From: Pseudomonadota bacterium
GTDB taxonomy: Bacteria; Pseudomonadota; Gammaproteobacteria; Burkholderiales; Burkholderiaceae_B
Reading direction: 5' to 3'
DNA: 11,291 nucleotides
Assembly: GCA_023432075.1 (NCBI GenBank)
Contig: JAEYVD010000350.1
Location: 1 to 11,291 of the forward strand
The notes under the pieces are model-generated. The model searched no databases, was not told the origin of the DNA, and saw only the letters and a list, made by a program, of their open reading frames with translations. The position numbers and the translations under genes are program-made. Below, one piece after another: positions 1 to 6,121 of this stretch (its first letter is position 1; each line of letters opens with the position of its first letter).

Positions 1-584
1 GCGTGGGGCTGGCGCAGGCCGTGCTGAACGACCCGCCGGTGCTGCTGCTGGACGAAGCCACCAACGGGCTGGATCCCGTGCAGATCGTGGAAGCCCGCGC
101 GATGATCCGGCGCTGCGCCGAAGGCCGCGCGGTGGTGTTCAGCAGCCATTTGATGCAGGAAGTCGAGGCGCTGTGTTCGCGCATCGCGATCCTGCGGCAG
201 GGCCGGCTGGTCCAGGACCAGCCGCTGGGCGAATCGCAGGCAGCGCTGCAAATGCAGCTGACCCTGCCCACTGCCAAGCATGCCGCCTTGCACGCGGCGT
301 TGTGCGCGTGCCCGGGCGTGAAGGCCGTGGACATCACGCTGCTGGATGCCGGCACCAGCAAATGGCGGGTCACGTGGGACCCGCCAGGAGCAACCGCGGC
401 CACTAATCAGATCGCCAGCGCGACTTCCAACGCGACCACCAACGCCGCCGCCTGCGACGCAGTCATGCGCACGGCGCTGTCGCACGCGGAACTGCGCGCC
501 GTGCTGCCCGCGCAGGAAGCGGTCGAGGCCCGCCTGCTGGCGGCGCTGGCGCCCAACGATCCCCCGTTACGGAGACGCGCATGA
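1..584 (+). CDS. ABC-2 type transporter ATP-binding protein, GldA/NosF-like (5' partial)
   Basis: This is the C-terminal part of an ATPase that would power the permease encoded immediately downstream, on the cytoplasmic face of the inner membrane. The Walker A motif and Q-loop lie beyond the left edge. The visible frame opens just after the signature motif (VGLAQAVLNDPP). Walker B follows at about visible residues 14-18 (LLLDE), then the D-loop (NGLDP), and the H-loop histidine is codon 147-149 in FSSH. The residue after the Walker B glutamate is Ala (DEAT), where this family usually has Pro (DEPT). After the ATPase core comes a roughly 120-residue tail with an Ala/Thr/Asn-rich low-complexity stretch encoded at about 387-461. 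The stop overlaps the next start as ATGA (581-584). The family call is firm; the substrate is unknown. Confidence 0.9.
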   Translation, partial: VGLAQAVLNDPPVLLLDEATNGLDPVQIVEARAMIRRCAEGRAVVFSSHLMQEVEALCSRIAILRQGRLVQDQPLGESQAALQMQLTLPTAKHAALHAALCACPGVKAVDITLLDAGTSKWRVTWDPPGATAATNQIASATSNATTNAAACDAVMRTALSHAELRAVLPAQEAVEARLLAALAPNDPPLRRRA

Positions 585-1294
585 AGGGTTTCGCGGCCTT
601 GTACCGCAAGGAACTGCGCACCGACTTCGGCTCGCCCGTGGCGCTGGCCGTGGTGGCGGTGTTCTGGGCCCTGTCGGGCTATCTGTTCAGCTTCAACCTG
701 TTTTTTGTCAGCACCGGGCAGATGGTGACGGCGTTTCACAACATGACCATCCTGCTGATGCTGGTGATGCCGCTGGTCAGCATGCGCGCCTTCGCGGAAG
801 AGGCGCGGCAGGGCACGCTGGAATTGCTGCTGACGCTGCCGCTGTCGGACTTCACGCTGGTCGCGGCCAAGTATGCGGCGGGGCTGACCATGCTGGCGCT
901 GATGCTGGCGGGCACCATGTCGGCGGTGTTGCCGCTGGCCTGGTACGGCGAGCCCGACTACGGCCCCATCGTGGGCGGCTACATCGGCGTGTTCCTGTAT
1001 GGTGCGCTGTTCCTGGCGATCGGCATTGCCGTGTCCAGCGCCTGCTCGAACCAGATCGTGGCCGCCAGCGCCACGTGGGGCATCCTGGTGCTGTTGTGGT
1101 TCATCGACTATCCCGCCGCGCTGGACGCGTTTCCGGCGCTGTCGCCGTTCTTTCAGGCGTTGTCGCTGTCGGCTCAGCATGTGGACTTCATCCGGGGCGT
1201 GCTGCCCGGACCGGCCACGGTGACCCTGGCTAGCGTCACCGTGCTGGCCTTGATGGTGGCCTCGGTCAACCTGAAACGCTGGAGGCTGCGATGA
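581..1294 (+). CDS. ABC-2 type transporter permease (GldF/NosY-like)
   Basis: A 237-residue inner-membrane protein forming the channel half of the ABC system. Hydrophobic stretches consistent with six transmembrane helices lie near residues 18-42, 50-68, 88-115, 128-150, 160-178 and 205-230. The segment RQGTLELLLTLPLS after the second helix is typical of the NosY/GldF branch of ABC-2 permeases, where it marks the cytoplasmic coupling region. The start is ATG 581, with GGAG at 571-574 six bases upstream and a 4-base overlap with the ATPase gene. The stop overlaps the next gene in the same way (1291-1294). Such overlaps usually reflect translational coupling of subunits of one complex. The exact family could be ABC2_membrane_3 or a relative; function beyond ABC transport is not shown. 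Confidence 0.88.
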   Translation: MKGFAALYRKELRTDFGSPVALAVVAVFWALSGYLFSFNLFFVSTGQMVTAFHNMTILLMLVMPLVSMRAFAEEARQGTLELLLTLPLSDFTLVAAKYAAGLTMLALMLAGTMSAVLPLAWYGEPDYGPIVGGYIGVFLYGALFLAIGIAVSSACSNQIVAASATWGILVLLWFIDYPAALDAFPALSPFFQALSLSAQHVDFIRGVLPGPATVTLASVTVLALMVASVNLKRWRLR

Positions 1295-2670
1295 GCCCCG
1301 CCCTGCGCCGCGCCGGGCGGCGGTTGTCGCTGTGGTTGCCGGTGCTGGCCGTGGCCGCGCTGCTGCTGGCGCTGAACCTGTGGGCGTCGCGCAATCTGGG
1401 ACGCATCGACCTGACCGCGCAGCGGGTCTACAGCCTGGCCCCGGAAAGCCTGGAGGTCGCGCGCCAGATCCGCCAGCCCGTCGAGGTGACGTGGTTCTAC
1501 GACCTGCGCAACAAGAGCATGGTCGACGCGTTGGAACTCCTGCGGCAGTACGAGCGCCAGAATCCGCTGATCCGCGTGCGCGGCGTGGACCCCGCGCTGC
1601 GGCCCGCCGAGGCGCGCGCCGCGGGCATCCAGTTCGCGGGCAGTGCGGTGCTGGCCTCGGGCGCGCGGCGCACCACGATCAACGGCGGCACCGAAACCGA
1701 CTTCACCAATGCGCTCATCCGCATCAGCCAGAACGGGGCGCAGACGGTCTGCTTCACGCAGGGCCATCGCGAGGCGACGCTCGACAGCCTGACGTCGCTG
1801 GACGACCTGGAAGATCACAGCAGCGACGAAAACCTGGTGGCGCGCGTCGAGGTGCACGAACAGCACGGCATGGCGATGGCGCGCAACGCCTTGCAGACGC
1901 TGGGATTTTCCACGCGCGCGGTGGGTGCGGGCAGCCTGGCGCAGGCCTTGCCGGGCTGCGCCGTGCTGGTGGCGGCCGGCCCTCGCACGCCGTTCGGCGA
2001 CGACGATGCGCAAGCGCTGCGCCACTGGACCGGCGCAGGCGGCAAGACGCTGTTGCTGCTGGAACCCGACACGCGGCATGGGTTGGACGGCCTGCTGGCG
2101 GACTTCGGCATCGCGCTCGCGCCGGGCGCGCTGGCCGATCCGGGCAGCCACTATCGCAACGATCCCGGCAGTCCCGCGGTCAGCGACTACACGCGCCACA
2201 AGATGACGCGCGGCCTGCCGCTCAGCTTCTTTCCCGGCGCGGCGGGACTTGAGCCGGCGGGAGACACCTTGCCGCCCGGCGTGGTGGTGACGCCGTTGGC
2301 GCAGACGTCAGCCGCCGCGCATCCCCCGGGGCAGCCTCCCTCGCGCTACACGCTGATGGCGCTGGCCACGCGCAATGCGCAGGCCGCCAGCGCGGAAGGC
2401 GCGGCCCATCCCACGCTGCTGGTGGCGGGCGACAGTGACTTCGCCATCAACCGGCATTTCGCCACGCTGGGCAATGGCGCGCTGTTCACCAACGCCGTCA
2501 CATTGCTGGCGGGCGAAGACGCGCTGCTGACGATCCGGCCCCGGCACTACGAGAACCGCCGCGTGGAACTGACCAATCGCCAGATGCGGGTCGTGTTCTG
2601 GACCAGCACGGTGGCCCTGCCGCTGCTTGCGCTGCTGACGGGACTGCTGCTGTGGTGGAGGCGGCGTTGA
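1291..2670 (+). CDS. GldG-family ABC transporter auxiliary protein (ABC_transp_aux domain)
   Basis: A 459-residue protein with one transmembrane helix at each end (about residues 14-32 and 435-455, the latter followed by WWRRR) and a large domain between them, predicted to face the periplasm. Near the N-terminus, residues after the first helix (RIDLTAQRVYSLAPES, then a VEVTWFYD strand) match the start of the GldG/ABC_transp_aux family, which accompanies ABC-2 ATPase-permease pairs. In gliding bacteria GldG works with GldA and GldF; here no gliding genes are visible, so a gliding role should not be assumed. A late segment (TLLVAGDSDFAINRHF) is also typical of the family. The start is ATG 1291 with GGAGG at 1281-1285. 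The gene lies between the permease and a DUF4340-like gene, a common arrangement. Confidence 0.88.
   Translation: MSPALRRAGRRLSLWLPVLAVAALLLALNLWASRNLGRIDLTAQRVYSLAPESLEVARQIRQPVEVTWFYDLRNKSMVDALELLRQYERQNPLIRVRGVDPALRPAEARAAGIQFAGSAVLASGARRTTINGGTETDFTNALIRISQNGAQTVCFTQGHREATLDSLTSLDDLEDHSSDENLVARVEVHEQHGMAMARNALQTLGFSTRAVGAGSLAQALPGCAVLVAAGPRTPFGDDDAQALRHWTGAGGKTLLLLEPDTRHGLDGLLADFGIALAPGALADPGSHYRNDPGSPAVSDYTRHKMTRGLPLSFFPGAAGLEPAGDTLPPGVVVTPLAQTSAAAHPPGQPPSRYTLMALATRNAQAASAEGAAHPTLLVAGDSDFAINRHFATLGNGALFTNAVTLLAGEDALLTIRPRHYENRRVELTNRQMRVVFWTSTVALPLLALLTGLLLWWRRR
2657..2661 (+). promoter_or_regulatory. Shine-Dalgarno site choosing TTG 2667 as start
   Basis: GGAGG lies five bases before TTG 2667. 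The TTG overlaps the TGA stop of the GldG-like gene (TTGA, 2667-2670), reproducing the ATGA overlaps earlier in the operon. The upstream GTG codons 2652 and 2655 are in frame but have no comparable site and would place the Shine-Dalgarno sequence inside the coding region. Confidence 0.65.
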
Positions 2671-3197
2671 AGGCCCGGCGCCTGCTGTGGCCCGGGCTGC
2701 TCACGGCCGGCATCGCCCTGTCGGCGTGGCAATGGCAAGAGGCCGAGCATGCCCCGGCGCAGCATCACGGCCATACCCATCTGCATGACGACAGCGGCAA
2801 GCCCGCCAGGCTCTACGCATGGGAGGCCGAGAAGGCCGCGCGGGTCACATTGGACGGTCCGGGAGGATCGGTCCGCCTGACAAGGCAGGCGCAGGGCTGG
2901 GTCGCATTCCCGGAGGGCACGGCGGCGGGCTTTGATGCGGCGGGCTTTGTGGCGCTGTTCTCGCAGGCGCGCAGCGACCGCACGCTCACGCCCGAGGACG
3001 GCGAAACCTATGGACTGGCGCCGCCGCAGTTGCGCATCGCCATAAGCGATGCCGCGGGCGCGACGCTTGCCCGGTTGGACGTCGGCGCGCTTGCGCCGGA
3101 TGGACTAGGCCGTTATGTACGCCTGCCGGACGAGGCGCAGATCCGGATTATCCCGGACTATCAAACGCGGGCGCCGCTGGCGGCGTTGGGGCAATAG
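2667..3197 (+). CDS. DUF4340-like membrane-anchored protein with His-rich segment
   Basis: A 176-residue protein if started at TTG 2667, as the GGAGG site five bases upstream and the TTGA overlap suggest; starting at GTG 2652 adds five residues. It has one N-terminal helix (about residues 6-22). A histidine cluster follows at residues 28-42 with six His (28, 33, 34, 36, 38, 40) and two Asp, and then a soluble domain predicted to be periplasmic. The soluble part shows DUF4340-like hallmarks: a strand with WVAFPEG, a helix, then YGLAPPQLRIAISD and a strand pattern ending YVRLPDEAQIRII. DUF4340 proteins are often longer and commonly follow GldG-like genes, so this looks like a minimal version. 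The His cluster could bind metal such as Cu, Zn or Ni; that is inference. Family assignment rests on pattern recognition and operon position. Confidence 0.72.
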   Translation: MKARRLLWPGLLTAGIALSAWQWQEAEHAPAQHHGHTHLHDDSGKPARLYAWEAEKAARVTLDGPGGSVRLTRQAQGWVAFPEGTAAGFDAAGFVALFSQARSDRTLTPEDGETYGLAPPQLRIAISDAAGATLARLDVGALAPDGLGRYVRLPDEAQIRIIPDYQTRAPLAALGQ

Positions 3198-3213
3198 GCA
3201 CCCACTCCATCGC

Positions 3214-3271
3214 TTGTTAAACCCGCCTTGCACAAAGATAAATAGCAGGCCGATTCACCCCTACCTATACT
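3214..3271 (+). promoter_or_regulatory. Candidate sigma-70 promoter elements for the liv-type operon
   Basis: TTGTTA at 3214-3219 (4 of 6 matches to TTGACA) is 17 bases before GATAAA at 3237-3242 (4 of 6 to TATAAT). A better -10-like hexamer, TATACT at 3266-3271 (5 of 6), has no good -35 at 16-18 bases. Either would give a leader of roughly 210-245 bases. This is by-eye matching only; AT-rich sequence by chance is possible. Confidence 0.35.
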
Positions 3272-3294
3272 TCGCACACATACACAGGCGGACG

Positions 3295-3315
3295 CGCCCA
3301 CGCCGTAGCGGGGCG
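3295..3315 (+). repeat. Bulged hairpin in the livH leader
   Basis: CGCCC (3295-3299) pairs with GGGCG (3311-3315), and CGC (3301-3303) pairs with GCG (3308-3310). This gives eight pairs with a single A bulge and a CGTA loop. It lies downstream of the promoter-like elements. No known RNA family is recognised. Confidence 0.4.
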
Positions 3316-3339
3316 GGCCTCCAGCCTGCAATAAAAGGG

Positions 3340-3381
3340 CCTTCCGGCGGCTGGCGCTGTGCGCCAATCAGCACGGAAAGG
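3340..3381 (+). repeat. Outer helix enclosing a hairpin in the livH leader
   Basis: CCTTCCG (3340-3346) can pair with CGGAAAGG (3374-3381) with one unpaired A. Inside lies a perfect hairpin, GGCGC (3353-3357), loop TGT, GCGCC (3361-3365). A nested stem like this in a leader could be an RNA element, but I recognise no riboswitch consensus. Confidence 0.35.
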
Positions 3382-3396
3382 TTGATAACGAGACAA

Positions 3397-3428
3397 GGGC
3401 GCGCCGGGCGCGCCCGGGCGCAAGCCCG
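3397..3428 (+). repeat. Overlapping GC-rich palindromes and GCAA-loop hairpin before livH
   Basis: Three inverted repeats share bases. The first is GGGCGCGCC (3397-3405) with GGCGCGCCC (3407-3415) around one central G. The second is the perfect 12-base palindrome GCGCCCGGGCGC (3410-3421). The third is the hairpin CGGGC-GCAA-GCCCG (3415-3428), whose loop fits the GNRA class. They cannot all form at once, so alternative folding or a DNA operator are both possible. Repeated GCGC and GGGC units in a GC-rich genome can also create these by chance. Confidence 0.45.
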
Positions 3429-3477
3429 CACGCCGCGCGTGGCATGTTGAAATCGCCGCCGCCGTGCTCAGCGTATT

Positions 3478-3482
3478 GGGAG
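3478..3482 (+). promoter_or_regulatory. Shine-Dalgarno site supporting the TTG start of livH-like gene
   Basis: GGGAG sits seven bases before TTG 3490. Reading back in this frame, the first stop is TGA at 3448-3450 and no ATG or GTG lies between, so TTG 3490 is the earliest possible start. The protein begins naturally there, with a hydrophobic helix from residue 3 on. Confidence 0.7.
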
Positions 3483-3489
3483 AAGACGC

Positions 3490-4395
3490 TTGACCTTGGA
3501 TCTATTGCCGCTCGCCTTGGTGGATGGCGTGGCATACGCCAGTCTGCTGTTCCTGGTATCGATGGGGTTAACCCTGGTGTTCGGGGTGATGGGCATCCTG
3601 AACGTCGCGCACGGCGCGTTCTACGCCTTTGGCGGCTATGCCGCGGCCAGCCTCGTCATGTTCCTGGCGCCCAAGACCGACTCGCCCATCCTTCTGTTCG
3701 CGGCCTTGTTCGTGGCCGCCATCGCCATCGGGCTACTGCTGGGCAGCATCATGGAATTCGTCCTGATCCGCCGCGCGCAGAACTACGACCCCATCCTCAA
3801 GCTGCTGCTCACTTTCGGCGCCTTCCTGATGCTGGAAGACATCCAGCGCATGCTGTGGGGCGCGCAGCCCTATAGCGCCAGCGAAGTCGTCAACCGCCTG
3901 GGCAACATCGAGATCGGCGACATCACCTATACCACCTACCAGCTTGTGGTCGTGCCCGCCACGGCGCTGCTGGCCTACGTGTGCCTGGAATTCTTCCTGC
4001 GTCACACCAAGCTGGGCAAGCAGACGGTGGCCACCACGCACAACCGCGAAGTCGCCACGTCGCTCGGCATCAACGCCAAGAAGATCGGCTACGTCACCTT
4101 CGTGATCGCGACCATCCTGGGCGCGCTGGGCGGCGCGCTGGCCTCGCCCACCACCTCGCTGGTGCCGGGGGCGGGCACGGACATGACGGTGCTGTCCTTT
4201 GCCGTGGTCGCCACCGCGGGCCTCGGCCAGATCACCGGCGCGCTGATCGCCGCGCTGCTCATCGGCATCATCCGCGCCATCGCCGTGTACGCCGCGCCGG
4301 AGCTGGAAGTCGCCGTGCCTTACATCATCATGGTGCTGGTGCTGATCATCCGTCCGCACGGCCTGTTCACCGTCGCCCAAGCGAGGACGATCTGA
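3490..4395 (+). CDS. livH: Branched-chain amino acid-type (HAAT) ABC transporter permease, LivH-like
   Basis: A 301-residue inner-membrane permease, close to the usual length of LivH (about 290-310). The early motif LVFGVMGILNVAHGAFYAFG is the LivH hallmark. The later stretch around residues 180-215 (SLGINAKKIGYVTFVIATIL, then LGGALASP) is the conserved cytoplasmic loop and following helix that contact the ATPase. The C-terminus ends in the typical RPHGLF. About eight hydrophobic helices are visible. The start is TTG 3490, a rare start, backed by GGGAG at 3478-3482. The stop shares one base with the ATG of the LivM-like gene (TGATG). The symbol denotes family; the cargo need not be a branched-chain amino acid, since this family also carries amides, aromatic acids and other small molecules. 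Confidence 0.93.
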   Translation: MTLDLLPLALVDGVAYASLLFLVSMGLTLVFGVMGILNVAHGAFYAFGGYAAASLVMFLAPKTDSPILLFAALFVAAIAIGLLLGSIMEFVLIRRAQNYDPILKLLLTFGAFLMLEDIQRMLWGAQPYSASEVVNRLGNIEIGDITYTTYQLVVVPATALLAYVCLEFFLRHTKLGKQTVATTHNREVATSLGINAKKIGYVTFVIATILGALGGALASPTTSLVPGAGTDMTVLSFAVVATAGLGQITGALIAALLIGIIRAIAVYAAPELEVAVPYIIMVLVLIIRPHGLFTVAQARTI

Positions 4396-5375
4396 TGAAA
4401 GTCCCTGTCCTGAGCGTGCTGGCCGCGCTGTTCACGCTGTTTCTTGGCTACACCTATTCCTGGACCATCACGCCCATCGTCATCGGCCTGACCTACGCCA
4501 TCGCGGCGCTGGGCGTGTCGGTGATGGCGCGTGCCGGCCAAATCTCGTTTGGCCACGCCATGTTTGCCTGCATCTCGGCGTACACCGTGGCGTTCCTGGC
4601 CAAAGCCATGCCCGGCCTGGATGCGCTGGTCCTGATCCTGGCTGGCGTCGTCGCAAGCTTTGTCGCCGCCGTGGTCATTGGCCTGTTCGTCGTGCGTTAC
4701 CGCGGCATCTTCTTCGGTATGTTGAACCTGGCGCTCAGCATGGTGCTGTTCGCGCTCCTGGGCAAGCTCTACACGCTGACCGGCGGCTCGGACGGCATGC
4801 GCATCGTGCGCCCGACCATGGCCGGCATCGTGATGGAGCGCGAATCCTTCGAACGCGCGTTGCTGGTGCTGACGCTGGTCCTGTCGCTGGTGCTGGCCTG
4901 GTGGGTGCAGCGCTACTTCCGCTCGGGCAGCGGCCAGGCGCTGTCTGCCATCAAGACCAACGAAACCCGCATCGAATACCTGGGCTTTTCCGCCTACTTC
5001 ATCATGTGGAAGGGCTACCTGCTGTCGGCCGTGGTGGTGGGCTTTTCGGGCGCGATCCTGGCGCTGATGCAGGGGCTGGTCACGCCGGAAATCGGCTCGT
5101 GGCTGCGTTCCGGCGAATTCGTCTTCATCACCATCCTGGGCGGCGCGGGCCATGCCGCCGGCGCGTTCCTGGGCGCGGTGGGCTTCGAATCCGTCAAGCT
5201 CGTGTCCGCCGCCTACTTCCCCGGCCTGTGGCAATTCCTGCTGGGCCTGACGCTGATCCTGGTCATCTTCATGTTTCCCACTGGCTTCGTCGGCCAGATC
5301 ACCAAGCGCATCCGGTCGCGGGAACGCGCCCAGCGCCGCGCCCAGGCGCCCCTGCAGGCCGCGGCAAGGAACTGA
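4395..5375 (+). CDS. livM: HAAT ABC transporter permease, LivM-like
   Basis: A 326-residue second permease that would pair with the LivH-like subunit to form the channel. The motif ARAGQISFGHAMFA near residues 44-57 is the LivM version of the family signature (AGQxSxGHAxF). The C-terminal half has a family-typical pattern: a conserved loop around ETRIEYLGFSAYFIMWKGY, then the glycine-rich GGAGHAAGAFLGA and a final helix ending MFPTGFVGQI. A basic, alanine-rich cytoplasmic tail closes the protein. The start is ATG 4395 with GAGGA at 4383-4387 seven bases upstream. The longer open frame upstream of this ATG only overlaps livH and lacks a sensible N-terminus. The length is normal for LivM proteins without the extra N-terminal helices seen in E. 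coli. Confidence 0.93.
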   Translation: MKVPVLSVLAALFTLFLGYTYSWTITPIVIGLTYAIAALGVSVMARAGQISFGHAMFACISAYTVAFLAKAMPGLDALVLILAGVVASFVAAVVIGLFVVRYRGIFFGMLNLALSMVLFALLGKLYTLTGGSDGMRIVRPTMAGIVMERESFERALLVLTLVLSLVLAWWVQRYFRSGSGQALSAIKTNETRIEYLGFSAYFIMWKGYLLSAVVVGFSGAILALMQGLVTPEIGSWLRSGEFVFITILGGAGHAAGAFLGAVGFESVKLVSAAYFPGLWQFLLGLTLILVIFMFPTGFVGQITKRIRSRERAQRRAQAPLQAAARN

Positions 5376-5377
5376 CG

Positions 5378-6118
5378 ATGAAACCGCTCATTCAGACCAC
5401 CGACCTCTATCTGGCCTTCGGCGGGGTGGTGGCCGCCGACAACATCAACTTCGAACTGCACGAAGGCGAACGGCTGGCCGTGATCGGCCAGAACGGCGCG
5501 GGCAAGACGACCTTCATCAACATCTGCACCGGCTACCTCACGCCATCCAAGGGCAAGGTCTATTTCGACGGCAAGGACGTCACCGCGATGGCGCCGCGCA
5601 AAATCGTGCGGCTGGGCATGGGACGCTCGTTCCAGCTTCCGCAGCTATTTACCGAACACACCGTGCGCCAGTGCGTGCAGATCGCCGCCGCGCGCCGCAA
5701 CAAGGAACTGAGCTGGTTCCGGTCGCTGGAAAGCACCATCGACGCACGCGAGGTGGACGCGACGCTGGACCTGGTGGGCCTTTTGCCCGATGCCGACGAA
5801 GCCTGCATCGAGCTGCCCGAAGGCAAGCGCAAGCTGCTGGACGTGGCGATGGCGCTGGCGCTGCAGCCCAAGTTGCTGATCATGGATGAACCCACCAGCG
5901 GCGTTGCATCGGAAGACAAGTTCGCGCTGATGGAAACCGTGATGCACGCGCTGGACGAGCGCCGCGTCACCAGCTGGTTCGTCGAGCACGACGTGGACAT
6001 CGTGTCGCGCTACGCCACCCGCGTGGCGGCCTGGATCGCGGGCAAGGTGGCCGCGGATGGCTCGCCCGAGGACGTCTTGAACAATCCGCAGATCAGAAGC
6101 GAAGTGCTGGGGGCCTGA
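5378..6118 (+). CDS. livG: HAAT ABC transporter ATP-binding protein, LivG-like
   Basis: A 246-residue ATPase. Walker A is GQNGAGKT at residues 37-44, the Q-loop lies in SFQLPQLF, Walker B is LLIMDE with the catalytic Glu at 171, and the H-loop His is 204 (VEHD). The C-terminus (PEDVLNNPQIRSEVLGA) is the standard LivG ending. The signature motif is unusual: residues 146-150 read LPEGK where LivG proteins normally have something like LSYGxQ or LAYGDQ, so Ser/Ala is replaced by Pro and the Gln is shifted or lost. Walker B is followed by TSGVASED rather than the common AAGLNP. The gene starts two bases after livM stops, with AAGGA at 5366-5370. It should form a heterodimer with the LivF-like protein on the cytoplasmic side of the permease. 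Confidence 0.92.
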   Translation: MKPLIQTTDLYLAFGGVVAADNINFELHEGERLAVIGQNGAGKTTFINICTGYLTPSKGKVYFDGKDVTAMAPRKIVRLGMGRSFQLPQLFTEHTVRQCVQIAAARRNKELSWFRSLESTIDAREVDATLDLVGLLPDADEACIELPEGKRKLLDVAMALALQPKLLIMDEPTSGVASEDKFALMETVMHALDERRVTSWFVEHDVDIVSRYATRVAAWIAGKVAADGSPEDVLNNPQIRSEVLGA

Positions 6119-6121
6119 ACC

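Larger units (their letters stand above)
3198..3489 (+). other. Non-coding gap between the two operons: promoter candidates and structured leader
   Basis: This 292-base stretch has no convincing gene. The short open frames crossing it show no recognisable protein and no ribosome site. Its left half (3210-3280) is the most AT-rich part of the window and holds promoter-like elements. Its right half (about 3295-3428) is dense in GC-rich inverted repeats listed separately. No hairpin followed by a T-run is seen, so I cannot place an intrinsic terminator for the upstream operon. Confidence 0.6.

Noticed and set aside
346..1233. A 295-codon plus-strand frame overlapping the ATPase tail and the permease
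   Set aside because: It is an Arg/Gly/Ala-rich +1 shadow without recognisable domains. The permease frame has clear membrane helices and a ribosome site.
1174..2199. A 341-codon minus-strand frame opposite the GldG-like gene
   Set aside because: It is a shadow with His/Arg/Gln-rich composition, no ribosome site and no family similarity.
3295..3428. A known riboswitch (for example cobalamin, glycine or TPP) in the livH leader
   Set aside because: Stems are present, but I could not match any conserved riboswitch core sequence, so only generic inverted repeats are reported.
3115..3450. Short open frames crossing the 3198-3489 gap (111 codons plus strand; 68 codons minus strand at 3161-3367)
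   Set aside because: The first begins inside the DUF4340-like gene out of frame and gives a basic, low-information protein. The second has no ribosome site and no recognisable features. The region is better explained as regulatory.
3444..3875. A 143-codon plus-strand frame starting before the LivH-like gene
   Set aside because: It overlaps livH in another frame and is Arg/Gly/Ala-rich after the first residues. The livH frame has strong family motifs.
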